NCBI GenBank assembly: GCA_900110635.1
Contig: FOEK01000023.1
Coordinates: 1 to 50,694, forward strand
DNA: 50,694 nucleotides
Reading direction: 5' to 3'
From: Lachnospiraceae bacterium NE2001
GTDB taxonomy: Bacteria; Bacillota; Clostridia; Lachnospirales; Lachnospiraceae
The translations under genes were made by a program, and so were the position numbers. Within the stretch, counting starts at the first letter, position 1. The number at the start of each line of letters is the position of its first letter. Positions 24,952 through 34,593 of the stretch are shown piece by piece. The notes below the pieces were generated by a model, which saw only the letters and a list, made by a program, of their open reading frames with translations, was not told where the DNA came from and made no database searches.

Positions 24952-27900
24952 TTATTTACCTTTCTTTGGATTATCCTTACCTATGGAGTCCTTACCCTTG
25001 GAATCCTTACTCTTGGAATCCTTACTCTTGGAATCTTTTCCTTTAGGATTTTTAGATTTGCCATCAGCCTTTGCTTCATTGTCCTTCTTATCAGTGACAT
25101 CATCATTCTGAGCTGCTTCCTCAGCTGCCTCCTCGGCTTTCTGCTTTTCCTCAAGCTTATTGAACTCATCGGTAAACTTGGATCCTAGTCTCTTGTAGGT
25201 TGAAACCTTATTATCAATCATTATCTTACCGATAACGTCCACATACTCTGGAATATGAGGACTATTCATTACATTTTCCATACTACGTGTCTGCTGGGTC
25301 ACCTCAAGAGTCTTCCTGAATTCAGTCTTGCATAGATTAGCGTAATCCTTCACTATGGTATTTTCCAGCTGAACCATTTTCCTTCTTGTTTCAACTAGGG
25401 ACTCATAGCCTTCTTCAAGTTTGGAATTATTAAACTGATCCCTATACTTCTTATAAAGCTGATAGTCCGCCTCCATCTTAGGATTTTCCTTAAATACTCG
25501 CTCCATTCCCTTAGCGAATTCATCATCCTTGGATGGATCACGCAAGGTGCTTGTAAATTCATCAATTATTCGGCATTGCTTCAGGTGCTCAACCTCGATG
25601 GCATTCATAGCATCGATATAGCCTTCATTTAGTTCGTTTTCCTGCTCTTTATTTAGCTTAGAATAGTTGACATTCAGGTCAACAATCTTCGCATTCTTAG
25701 AAATAGATGTAATGTCAACCTCGCATATCGCCATCAGCTTTTCAAACGCCACCTCATCATATTTCTTGCAAAATGCCTTGTTATGAAGCTCTCTTATATA
25801 AGTCGTATCCGCATACGCACAAAGAAGATTGGTGAGTGATGAACCCAGCGTGAAGAAACTCGATACAGAAGTGGCTTTGTTTTTAGTCTTCCTGCTTAGT
25901 TTTCCTTTCTCGCTATATTCCTTCTTAAAATCAGCATAAACCTTTCTGAATTCCTGAATCATTCCAGGGAAAGAATCAGCTGTCAGGTTTTTTGTTCCAA
26001 CGGATGTTTCAAGAAGTATATTATAATGTGAATAGATCTTTTTCTTATGAGCTTCCAGTTCCTTATCGACATTCTTACCCTTGGAAACAGCCCGCTTAAG
26101 TTCAGTCGTTCCAGCTATCATATCCGTTATAGATTTCGGTTCGAACTCTTCAACCAGACTATGAGCACACGCTATAGAATCCTTATATACATACGTATCA
26201 TCGAAAATCTTCTTTAACATTTCACGCTGGAATACAGCAAATGGATCGAAGGAATTCTTTATACTGTCTTCAAGTGGAAGTCTCTCCAGCTTTTCAATGT
26301 TCTGTTTAAGATCAATGGCAGCCTGACGGACCTCCGCCATACTGTTCTCAAGTCTCTGCTGACACTGGGAGAAATTCTGAAGCTCCATAGGAAGCTTAAT
26401 ACCCAGCTCCTGTGCTGTAGTAAGAGCAAGGAGCACCTTAATTCCTGAAGATTCAGGCGTGCCGGTCTCAAAGATCTGTTTAAGCCTCTTCGTATATTCA
26501 TCGCGAACCTTAGGTGAAGGAAGTGCATAGCCAACATGACCAGGACCCTCAGGATCCTCAGATATAGAAACCTTAAGGAACTCCTCAAATGCATCTACAA
26601 AGAAATCTGGTCTGCTAAGAACAACCGATGACATCATCTTCATAATTATCGTAACCTTCTCATGGTGCAGCTCGGACGCATTTCCATAATCAAGAATGGT
26701 CGCATTGTCTTTATCAACCATAATATTTCCAGAATGCAGATCACCATGGCGGAAGTTATAATTATTGAAAATACTCCACGCCGAACCATAGAGCGCTTCA
26801 TTGGTCCAGACCTGAGCAACATCCTTCACTTGTTCGCCATACTTCAGAGTAAGCTCTAGACTTTCATTCAGATTATTCTGATATTTACGAAGCTCAGTAA
26901 TATTATTTAGATTAGCCTTATGCCGAATAGAATGAGCACCTTCCTTAACCTCAAATGGCTTCAGAGCATTCTGGTTCAGAGTTCTGACATTCTTTATGTG
27001 TCTATCAAGGGTTATACCATTAGCCTTGGTCATTACAAGATAATTCTCGCTGCTAGGAATATCCTTGAACAGTTTAACGGACTTGACTGTTTCCTTCTTT
27101 CCGGCATATTTCTTGTCGCCAAGCTCTATGTTATCAGCTTCATTTTTAAAATTAAACTCCTTCTCAATCTCAGATAGCTGAGCCAGGAATCCTGCTTCAG
27201 TAGCTTTAGGAGTATGCTTAGGAATCTGATTCTTATACTTTGCCCTGAATAGCTTCTCCAGGTTTTTATTCAAGTCTGCTACAATTGCAGCTTTCTTCAT
27301 AAAATTAAGCTCTCTATTCATGTGAGCCTTTGCATCCGGTCTGAGGATCTTAATTACAACCTCCTCACGTTTATTTTTCTTATCAACAACTGTACAGCTA
27401 AATGTCTCTGCCACAGACGCCGCGCCGAGTCTTTCGTTAACCTTGAGAGATTGTATGTTCTTGCCTGCTTTTTCTTTTATATCTTTTATAACCTTCTTAA
27501 CATGGCTATTAGAAATCGGACAAAGGTCAGACTTAACGACATTGATAGCGCCTCGTAGCTCAGGCACAACCATAAACTCAGGCACGCCCTGCATCATCTT
27601 CTGCATAAGCGGACCCGCACCCTTCATTGAAGAAGCAAAATAATCGCCGCCCACCTGCTTCTCGTTTACCTTATCGCCATTCTTAAAGCCTTTGATTATG
27701 AATGAAAGCATATTACGTCTGTCAGTTGGGTTAGCCTCTTTATAGTAATCATTCATCAGAGTCTGAAGGAATTTACCCTGACCAAAATCCTTATTATATC
27801 TGAGACTGTTATGAATATAAGAAAGAGTCTCTTTATCTTTTTCTACACTTTTTTCCTCATTAAGAAGATCAGGGACGCCATATCCCTCAAGCTGATCAAA

Positions 27901-30900
27901 ACAGTCATCCGTCGCTTCATGCATCAGCCTGATGATCTCAGTTTCTCCAGCATTAGCAACCTTATTAAGCTGGTCAGATGCCTGCTTCAGATCAATATCT
28001 ATCGGTATTGTTTTTATTATTTCCTTGATATCTTCGGCATTAACCTCTTTTTTATTTAGGCCATTTTTTGCAGTTATAGCATTATCAAAGAATACGGCGA
28101 GGTTCTCAATTATTGGTTTAGCACCTTCAACAAACATTCTCTCAACAGGAGAAAGGCCCTTCCCCAGCTGTGCAAACATATCCTGCTGATTCATTTTATT
28201 CATATGGTTAATCTGGTTAGCGATAATAGTTGGATTCTTGCCAATTATTCTTGCCAGCTGTTTAGCATTCATCGGTGTACTGCCGGCAGCAAGATAAAGA
28301 TCGCCTATAAGATCCAGAAGATTCTTGCTTTCGTTAGACCAATCCTTTGGCTTATTAACTTCCTGTATCTTCTTCTCAACGTCCTTTTTCTTAAAGTTCT
28401 TCTTAGCTTCGTCCAGCTTTTTATAATCTATGTAGCCATACATACCTGGAGTATGAAATGGCTCCATAACATACTTTTCATCTATATCCTTATCGAAATC
28501 CGGATTAAAAAGTGGAGCCTTCTTCTCAGGCATCTTAGAACCCAATGTATTCTTAATGCCTGCCTTTATATCATCACCAAGCTGAAGGCTGCTGATTGCA
28601 TCAATACCCATCTGCAGGTCATTACCGTCCATATGTTTAATAACACCAAGATTAGAAACCAGCATATAGAGAGACTCGTCATCCAGCTTATCCAGTGACT
28701 CCTTAGGCATCACCTTAAGTCCCAGAACCTTCTTTACATAGGCATAGCCGTGTTCTCTTCTGACAACAGAATTATCTGGCTCCAAATTCTCCAGCTTTTT
28801 CTTTTCTGCCAGATATTTTTTCTCTTCTGCTGATAGCTTTTCGTTTCTTCTATTTGTATCTATATCTAGGAATATCTTCCTGTAATAATCCTCAGGCCTA
28901 TCGAGCAGATGCTTCATATCAGTATTATAAATCTGCGCTAAAGTCTTATCATATGCAACCTTAGGCAGCATCTTCTTTGCAATAGCAGGCAGATCTGCCG
29001 TAGGAACTTCATCGAATTCACTCTGGTCTTTACCAGTGGAAAATGCGATCGCTCCAAGAAGCTTCTCTCTGTCCCCGGTATTTATAGCTTCTGTCAGACG
29101 GTCGTGCCTCTCCTTAATAGTGCCAGCTTCTTTGTCACATTTATCTATTATCTTCTGACAAGCCTGCTCATTACCTATTGAGTCCAGCATCGTGACAGCA
29201 TATCTGTCAACGGTCTTAAGAGGCAAGAACATATAGAGTGAAGCATCTTTTCCTGATAAGGAGGAGATAAGCTCAGCAGAATCCTTTTTATGCTTTTCCT
29301 GCTGCTCCTTTGGAAGCTTATCAAGTACCTCATTTTTGCTTTCATCTATACCAGACTCATCGAAATCAACTACATTTAAAGCAAGCCTTCCAAGCTTTCC
29401 AAGACCCATATTCTGGAAAGAATTGTAGCTTAGATCATCAGCCTTAAATGCTATCACATGAAGAGCGTATTCATAAGCGTTCATTTTGTCCTGCTCGGTT
29501 ACATTTTCAGCATTTTTATTAAGGAAGGTTGAGATAGGCGTACGCATTTCATCATTAGATACACAGTTATCCCAAAGCCTTTTGCTGACGCCCTTCTTTA
29601 TAAGGCTTGCAAACTGTTCCTTTTTGTATACGCTTTTGTCAGCGGCTAGCAGATTTTCCTTTAGGGAATCCACAAGCATCTTGGTTGGGATGAATTCCAT
29701 ATGTTCCTTGTCATACATTTCATCCAGATCCTCATTACCTGCAAATATATACTTATCATAGAAATCATGAACATCTTTTCTCACATTTTGGGCGTCTTCT
29801 GCAGTCTTGCCCTTCTGACCGAGAGCATCATAATTAGCTATAACTTTATTAAGAGTCTCAAGGAATTCATTGTATTCTTTTATGCTAGCCTTAACCGCTG
29901 TTTCCTTCTGAAGCTCCTTAGCTTTCTCTTTCTCAAGATATTCCTCGGCACGGTTATGAGCGGTCTCAACTCTTTGTTGGAGATCATTCTCTTTCTGAGC
30001 GTAAAGCTGACGCGCTTCCTCAGCCCTAGCATTCTCAGCTGCCTGCTCTTCAAAAACCTGCATTTTGTGCTTGCTAAACAGCTCAATAACGTCTTCGCAC
30101 CTTGTCTTTCGGAAATCATAAGAATTCTCATTTCTTTCAACAAGGTACTGGGCAGCCGCATTTATTGCTTTAGCGAGTCTGGTGCTCTTATCCTCAGAGC
30201 TTTCCTCATTATAATACTCACGAAGAGCAGCCTTTACCTTATTATAATGAGAGGAACTCTTATTATCCTCAAACATCACCTTGAGCTTACTCTCCAGAAG
30301 CTCCATAGTTTTCTCTGATTCTTTTCTGGTATCCTTTGGAGGAGCAACCTCAACCTCAGTAATATATATATTTAACGTTTCAGATGTATCCACATCCTTA
30401 TAAGTTGCCTTTGCCGCCTTCAGCTGCTTATATGCCACAACACTATCCAGATAATTATTCAGAGCCTCATTCCCCTCTGGCTTCTTCAAAGCATTTATCT
30501 TTTCAACTGACAGCTTCTCAAAATCCTTATTTGCAAAAAGGGCATAATAAGGAGAGGAGATGAGACGCATTCTGGTCTCATAGTCCTGAAGCATTTCATA
30601 GGCCATCCTGCATTTGGCTTCTGTCACCTTAATGCTTTTTTCGTTCTCACTATTACCAATAGATGTTTTTGTATAAAATTCGTTATTATTTTGCTGCTTA
30701 ATATACTCAATGATTGCACTGCCCTCAGAAAGCGCCTTAAGCTTCTGATACTTAGATGCAAAATCCTTAACAAATGTATCGTTATCATTGTAAGCAAATT
30801 CATTCATGTCTGTATCTTCAATAAGCTGGAGCATATCCATACATACAGTGGCACAGTCAAGCCCCTCTTCTGAAAGAACATTAAATATTCTATAAGGCTC

Positions 30901-31365
30901 GAGAGATTTATAATTCTTATAGAAGCTCTCAGGATTATCCTGTATGAAGTTTATTATAAAAGGAAGCCAGTTAAGGGCAACACTGTGAAGCTTCTGATTC
31001 TTTACATCAGTATCCCTACCATAAGCCGCATTACTAAAATCATTGGCAAATACTATAGAACCAAGCCGGGCATCCTTATACTTTTCAATCTCGCTGTTCA
31101 TCTTATCTACAACAGCCATACGAGTCTTGAAACTCTTTATCCTGCCTGACTTCTCAAAAGCACCAATTCCACCTAGCCCTGCCTCATTCCTGGCATTACT
31201 GAGCTTTTCAAAAACCTCATCATCCGTCCATTCATCATAAGGCTTATTCAGATTTAGACTAGAATTGATAAAACTCTTATTACTCTCCAGAAAAGCAATC
31301 AGATTTCTGGAAGTTTCATCCTTATCAATAACCGCATTATTATCATTATATTTTACTACTGGCAT
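24952..31365 (-). CDS. Giant helical protein (2137 aa) with intact UbiB/ABC1 atypical kinase domain
   Basis: Residues ~1-1240 and ~1650-2070 are charged, helical and unrecognised. Residues ~1240-1640 form a UbiB/ABC1 (AarF/COQ8-like) kinase domain. It shows a KxGQ-like KMMQ (1256-1259), A-rich loop GAAS (1314-1317), catalytic Lys in VIKIL (1339), the family motif EKEFNFKNEADN (Glu ~1409), catalytic loop HGDLHSGN (from 1540) and DYG (~1556). All ATP-site residues are present; only the Gly of KxGQ is changed. The C-terminus is a KDSKSK repeat tail encoded by 15-bp tandem repeats (about 24976-25040). There is no signal peptide or membrane helix. UbiB proteins normally act in quinone or lipid biology with ~500 residues, so this size and setting are exceptional. 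AAGGATT precedes the ATG. Confidence 0.85.
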   Translation of the reverse strand: MPVVKYNDNNAVIDKDETSRNLIAFLESNKSFINSSLNLNKPYDEWTDDEVFEKLSNARNEAGLGGIGAFEKSGRIKSFKTRMAVVDKMNSEIEKYKDARLGSIVFANDFSNAAYGRDTDVKNQKLHSVALNWLPFIINFIQDNPESFYKNYKSLEPYRIFNVLSEEGLDCATVCMDMLQLIEDTDMNEFAYNDNDTFVKDFASKYQKLKALSEGSAIIEYIKQQNNNEFYTKTSIGNSENEKSIKVTEAKCRMAYEMLQDYETRMRLISSPYYALFANKDFEKLSVEKINALKKPEGNEALNNYLDSVVAYKQLKAAKATYKDVDTSETLNIYITEVEVAPPKDTRKESEKTMELLESKLKVMFEDNKSSSHYNKVKAALREYYNEESSEDKSTRLAKAINAAAQYLVERNENSYDFRKTRCEDVIELFSKHKMQVFEEQAAENARAEEARQLYAQKENDLQQRVETAHNRAEEYLEKEKAKELQKETAVKASIKEYNEFLETLNKVIANYDALGQKGKTAEDAQNVRKDVHDFYDKYIFAGNEDLDEMYDKEHMEFIPTKMLVDSLKENLLAADKSVYKKEQFASLIKKGVSKRLWDNCVSNDEMRTPISTFLNKNAENVTEQDKMNAYEYALHVIAFKADDLSYNSFQNMGLGKLGRLALNVVDFDESGIDESKNEVLDKLPKEQQEKHKKDSAELISSLSGKDASLYMFLPLKTVDRYAVTMLDSIGNEQACQKIIDKCDKEAGTIKERHDRLTEAINTGDREKLLGAIAFSTGKDQSEFDEVPTADLPAIAKKMLPKVAYDKTLAQIYNTDMKHLLDRPEDYYRKIFLDIDTNRRNEKLSAEEKKYLAEKKKLENLEPDNSVVRREHGYAYVKKVLGLKVMPKESLDKLDDESLYMLVSNLGVIKHMDGNDLQMGIDAISSLQLGDDIKAGIKNTLGSKMPEKKAPLFNPDFDKDIDEKYVMEPFHTPGMYGYIDYKKLDEAKKNFKKKDVEKKIQEVNKPKDWSNESKNLLDLIGDLYLAAGSTPMNAKQLARIIGKNPTIIANQINHMNKMNQQDMFAQLGKGLSPVERMFVEGAKPIIENLAVFFDNAITAKNGLNKKEVNAEDIKEIIKTIPIDIDLKQASDQLNKVANAGETEIIRLMHEATDDCFDQLEGYGVPDLLNEEKSVEKDKETLSYIHNSLRYNKDFGQGKFLQTLMNDYYKEANPTDRRNMLSFIIKGFKNGDKVNEKQVGGDYFASSMKGAGPLMQKMMQGVPEFMVVPELRGAINVVKSDLCPISNSHVKKVIKDIKEKAGKNIQSLKVNERLGAASVAETFSCTVVDKKNKREEVVIKILRPDAKAHMNRELNFMKKAAIVADLNKNLEKLFRAKYKNQIPKHTPKATEAGFLAQLSEIEKEFNFKNEADNIELGDKKYAGKKETVKSVKLFKDIPSSENYLVMTKANGITLDRHIKNVRTLNQNALKPFEVKEGAHSIRHKANLNNITELRKYQNNLNESLELTLKYGEQVKDVAQVWTNEALYGSAWSIFNNYNFRHGDLHSGNIMVDKDNATILDYGNASELHHEKVTIIMKMMSSVVLSRPDFFVDAFEEFLKVSISEDPEGPGHVGYALPSPKVRDEYTKRLKQIFETGTPESSGIKVLLALTTAQELGIKLPMELQNFSQCQQRLENSMAEVRQAAIDLKQNIEKLERLPLEDSIKNSFDPFAVFQREMLKKIFDDTYVYKDSIACAHSLVEEFEPKSITDMIAGTTELKRAVSKGKNVDKELEAHKKKIYSHYNILLETSVGTKNLTADSFPGMIQEFRKVYADFKKEYSEKGKLSRKTKNKATSVSSFFTLGSSLTNLLCAYADTTYIRELHNKAFCKKYDEVAFEKLMAICEVDITSISKNAKIVDLNVNYSKLNKEQENELNEGYIDAMNAIEVEHLKQCRIIDEFTSTLRDPSKDDEFAKGMERVFKENPKMEADYQLYKKYRDQFNNSKLEEGYESLVETRRKMVQLENTIVKDYANLCKTEFRKTLEVTQQTRSMENVMNSPHIPEYVDVIGKIMIDNKVSTYKRLGSKFTDEFNKLEEKQKAEEAAEEAAQNDDVTDKKDNEAKADGKSKNPKGKDSKSKDSKSKDSKGKDSIGKDNPKKGK

Positions 31366-31423
31366 AACAATAATCCTTTCATAAATCGCCCACTAAGCGC
31401 TATTTTAACTATGATATAGGAAA

Positions 31424-31459
31424 ATAGTAACATAGAGGATATAACAAAAGCGCAACAAA
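31424..31459 (-). promoter_or_regulatory. Promoter of the 2137-aa gene with the same 20-bp element
   Basis: The 20-bp element at 31459-31440 is identical to that at 24944-24925; TACTAT (31429-31424) follows after 10 bases. The distance to the start codon is 75 bases, close to the 82 bases in the other gene. Confidence 0.65.
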
Positions 31460-31521
31460 AGTTGTCACTGGGACTCTACAAACTTCCCTATGTTAACAAA
31501 TTCGGAAAATTTGTGTATAAT

Positions 31522-31571
31522 GTGCAATGGGGTCCGTCCCCATTGCACATAGGTCTGTCCCTAATTGCACA
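31522..31571. repeat. REP-like palindrome, GTGCAATGGGG type
   Basis: GTGCAATGGGG...CCCCATTGCAC (31522-31548) is a perfect palindrome around TCCGT; a second half (GGTCTGTCCCTAATTGCAC) follows to about 31570. It lies between the giant gene and the CoA-transferase. Confidence 0.85.
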
Positions 31572-31605
31572 TGCGGATAAATAAAAAAAGGATTGGAAAA
31601 AAACT

Positions 31606-33117
31606 GTGTATAAAATACTTTCTGCCGATGAGGCAACTGAGCTGATCAAGGATGGAGATGTACTGGCGTTCAATTCGTTTCTTGGGATTGATAATCCGGT
31701 AGAGTTTCACGAAGCAATATATGAGAGGTACAAGAAGACTGGTTCACCTAAGCATCTTACCTGTGTGTCCAGTGCCGGTTTCGGTGTGTGGGATGAGAAC
31801 AGGGCTGCTGAGGGTTACATCCGCGATGGCGCGGTGGACAAGATAATCTGCGGACATTTTGGAGCTATGTACAGCACCAAGAAGCTTGTTCTTGAAGATA
31901 AGTTTGAAGCCTATAATCTTCCACTTGGATGCATATCCCATGCGCTTCGTGCTCAGGCTGGCGGAATTCCTGGAGCCCTTTCCAAGGTTGGTCTGGATAT
32001 TTTCGTAGATCCTCGTGTTGAGGGACCTGGTATAAATAAGCTTTCAAAGGATGACTCACTGGTAAAATACGTTGAACTGGACGGTGAAGAGTTCCTTTAC
32101 TACAAGCTTCCAAAGATAGATGTGGCGATCATCAAGGGTACCGCCGCAGATAAGAAGGGAAATATATCATTTGAAGATATGTTCACGGCGGGCGATGCTT
32201 TGTCAATCGCTCAGGCTGTAAAGGCAAATGGCGGTACTGTCATAGTTCAGGTTGATCGCCTGGTTGTAAGGCCGTCACGTCCGCATAGCACCATTATTCC
32301 TGGCTGTCTGGTCGATGCCATCGTGCCAATCAAGCCAGAACCGAGACACGCTGCATACGAGTCGCTGACAGGCAGCTTTGAGATTCCGTTTTCGCAGTGG
32401 CAGGATTGGGCTGAAATGTTAGAGAAGCGTACTATGACAAAGAGTGTTGTCAACCCTTGTGCCGAGATAATTGGCAGGAGAGCAGCCCAGGAGCTGAAGG
32501 CAGATGACATAGTTAACATCGGTGTTGGAATCCCTGAGACCGTTACAAAGTATGCAAAGATAAATGGTATGCTGGACAGGATCACTCTTACAGTCGAGTC
32601 CGGCGGTGTTGGTGGCTTCCCTGCATCCGGCAAGGTCTTCGGAGCGGTAATCGGCGCCGATTCAATCTACGATATGGCCAATCAGTTTGACCTCTACAAC
32701 AATGGCGGTCTTGACATCTGCTTTATGGGCGGAATGGAAGTAGATAAGTATGGAAATGTAAATGCCCATAAGGGCCCTGGCGCTTTTGCGGGAGTTGGCG
32801 GTTTCGCTAACATTACCGCAAAGACAAGAACAGTCGTCTTCTGCCTGACATTTGATACCAAGGGTCTCTCAGTAGAAGAACAGGATGGAAATGTCATAAT
32901 AAAAGAAGAGGGTACGATCAGCAAGTTTGTTGAAAATGTACGCAGCATCAGCTTCTCTGCAAAGCGAGCAAAGAAGAACGGCCAGCGAGTTATCTACGTG
33001 ACCGAACGATGCGTCTTCGAGCTGGGCGATAACGGCCTGAAGCTGGTTGAAGTATACCCAGGCATCGACGTCCAAAAAGACATCCTGGACAGACTTCCCT
33101 TCGAAATCGAAACCTAA
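31606..33117 (+). CDS. Acyl-CoA:carboxylate CoA-transferase (acetate/propionate type)
   Basis: This 503-aa protein is a fused alpha-beta family I CoA-transferase resembling propionate/acetate CoA-transferases. The catalytic Glu lies in TVESGGVGGF (about residue 327); other landmarks are GHFGAMY, PLGCISHALRAQAGG, and GGMEVDKYGNVNAHKGPGAF. It moves CoA between short-chain acyl-CoA and acetate or a similar acid, a fermentation step. Start is GTG 31606 with AAAGGATTGG upstream. The gene is followed directly by REP-like palindromes that likely end transcription. Confidence 0.92.
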   Translation: MYKILSADEATELIKDGDVLAFNSFLGIDNPVEFHEAIYERYKKTGSPKHLTCVSSAGFGVWDENRAAEGYIRDGAVDKIICGHFGAMYSTKKLVLEDKFEAYNLPLGCISHALRAQAGGIPGALSKVGLDIFVDPRVEGPGINKLSKDDSLVKYVELDGEEFLYYKLPKIDVAIIKGTAADKKGNISFEDMFTAGDALSIAQAVKANGGTVIVQVDRLVVRPSRPHSTIIPGCLVDAIVPIKPEPRHAAYESLTGSFEIPFSQWQDWAEMLEKRTMTKSVVNPCAEIIGRRAAQELKADDIVNIGVGIPETVTKYAKINGMLDRITLTVESGGVGGFPASGKVFGAVIGADSIYDMANQFDLYNNGGLDICFMGGMEVDKYGNVNAHKGPGAFAGVGGFANITAKTRTVVFCLTFDTKGLSVEEQDGNVIIKEEGTISKFVENVRSISFSAKRAKKNGQRVIYVTERCVFELGDNGLKLVEVYPGIDVQKDILDRLPFEIET

Positions 33118-33120
33118 TTC

Positions 33121-33176
33121 AAGACAGGGGACAGTCCCCTGTCTTCTTTTTAAGACGGAGAACCGTCCCCTGTCTT
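33121..33176. repeat. Pair of REP-like palindromes, GACAGGGGAC type
   Basis: AAGACAGGGGAC.GTCCCCTGTCTT (33121-33145) is a near-perfect palindrome followed by T-rich sequence; a variant (GACGGAGAACCGTCCCCTGTC, 33154-33174) follows. They separate the CoA-transferase from the convergent zinc-ribbon gene and supply the last ~9 codons of the latter. Confidence 0.9.
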
Positions 33177-34379
33177 GGTCGGATCCATGAAGAGGTAGTT
33201 GTCGAGGGAGTCGTCTTTGCCGCTTCCCAGTGGTTTGCTCTTTGTGGCTGAATCCTCTTCGGTGGAATCGGTCTCGGAGGCTTCTTCTGTAAGGGTTATG
33301 ACGTGTGTTTCGAGTTCTTTGAAGTAGTCGCTCTTTGTGAGTCCCTTCTTGTCCAGGTAGAGAAACTCTTTGCAGTCTTCAGGTGCGTAAATGACTAAAA
33401 GGCGCTGATACTCTGCCTCTCTGTAGTATTTGTCGCCAATATCGGTGGATGCTATAAGCTCGGCATCGGTGGTATTTACGCTGATCAGGCTGTCTACAGC
33501 TCCAACATTGTATTTGGTGCCGTCGAACTCAAGATCAGTATAGAGCATATTTTCTTTGTAGAAATCATCATCCTTGAGTTCGGCATCTCCGAAGGTTGCA
33601 ATGGACAGGTAATTATACTCCGAGCTTTCCACGGTTGTATCTGTGTCGAGGGAGTTGTAGGAACAGACCATTCCTGTATTATAGTCGGCGATTCCCAGCC
33701 TGGTGGCATAAACCTGAGGATTCCAGTAGCCTTCGAAGCCGTTCATTATGAACTCGATCGGTACCACAATGTTGTAGTAAAGTCTGGTGGTTACATAGCC
33801 GTCTTCATCCGGATCAGAGATGTCTACATTTGAAATGCTTATTTTTAGCTCAGAGGAATTGATGAATAGATCGGAGGATTCGATGGCGTCAAAGAAGCCT
33901 CCTTCACCAGCTGGAAATATATACGCAGGATTGCTCATGGTTTCGTCCGAATCAAGAAACTTTACGTTCTTTTCCTCCATATAAGGAACGGCGGCGGCCT
34001 TCTCGGTAGTAGCTTCGGTGGTGGTTTGTGTAGTAACCTCGGTTGTAACCTCGGTGGTGGCCTCAGTTGTTGCTTTGCCCCTGCCGGAGGACATATTTTT
34101 CACCTTACCTTCTATAGCATTTATAGGGTTCCCAAATATCAGCGTTAGAACCCCTAGCAGGCCGCATACAAAAACAAGGGAGACAGCGATTATACCGATG
34201 ACTCTTACTTTCTTGCGTTTTTTATGCTCCAGTGCTATGTTATGTGTCTTCTGCTCAGGAGTTATATGTTCTATATGTTTCTGTGACTTGGGCGGAGTTG
34301 GAAGTTCCACCTTTGTGCCGCAGTTGTCGCAGAAAAGCTTGCCCGCAGCGATTTCATTACCGCATTTTTTACATTTCAT
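33150..34379 (-). CDS. Zinc-ribbon membrane-anchored protein with Thr/Glu-rich linker
   Basis: This 409-aa protein starts with a zinc ribbon (CKKCGNEIAAGKLFCDNCG, residues 3-21), then a basic linker, one membrane helix (about 58-82), a Thr/Glu low-complexity spacer (TTEATTEVTTEVTT) and an extracytoplasmic beta-rich domain. Such zinc-ribbon plus TM proteins are common in Lachnospiraceae and of unknown function. Start ATG 34379 follows GAGGATGCTT. The last residues (KTGDGSPS) are translated from the REP-like palindrome at 33152-33176, so the original end was replaced. Confidence 0.8.
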   Translation of the reverse strand: MKCKKCGNEIAAGKLFCDNCGTKVELPTPPKSQKHIEHITPEQKTHNIALEHKKRKKVRVIGIIAVSLVFVCGLLGVLTLIFGNPINAIEGKVKNMSSGRGKATTEATTEVTTEVTTQTTTEATTEKAAAVPYMEEKNVKFLDSDETMSNPAYIFPAGEGGFFDAIESSDLFINSSELKISISNVDISDPDEDGYVTTRLYYNIVVPIEFIMNGFEGYWNPQVYATRLGIADYNTGMVCSYNSLDTDTTVESSEYNYLSIATFGDAELKDDDFYKENMLYTDLEFDGTKYNVGAVDSLISVNTTDAELIASTDIGDKYYREAEYQRLLVIYAPEDCKEFLYLDKKGLTKSDYFKELETHVITLTEEASETDSTEEDSATKSKPLGSGKDDSLDNYLFMDPTKTGDGSPS

Positions 34380-34437
34380 AAGCATCCTCTTCGAAAAAAT
34401 ACTCATCACTACTATGCATATTACGTACTTATTGTAA

Positions 34438-34470
34438 CATATACTCGTGGAGGCGGGTATATGATATATG
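34438..34470. promoter_or_regulatory. 33-bp intergenic repeat, copy 1
   Basis: CATATAC..GTGGAGGCGGGTATA then .GAT.TATG is matched at 36894-36926 with about 4 differences. TATAC and GTATA form a small dyad around GGAGGCGG. Both copies lie in divergent intergenic regions, here between the zinc-ribbon gene and pfp. Confidence 0.5.
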
Positions 34471-34593
34471 TGGCTATAAAAAATGTTTTTTACAGATTGA
34501 GTATTGAACGATAGTGTATCAGATGGGATAGTAGCGTGGTGTGCGTTGGTAACAACGTATATAAATATGCTACATAAGGAGATACTGCATTAA

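Noticed and set aside
24844-25188. Plus-strand hydrophobic ORF opposite the tail of the giant gene
   Set aside because: Its Leu/Ile/Phe repeats are the reverse reading of the Lys/Ser/Asp codons in the 15-bp repeats.
31606-33117. Several shadow ORFs opposite the CoA-transferase gene
   Set aside because: They have no ribosome binding sites and mirror the codon pattern of the real gene.
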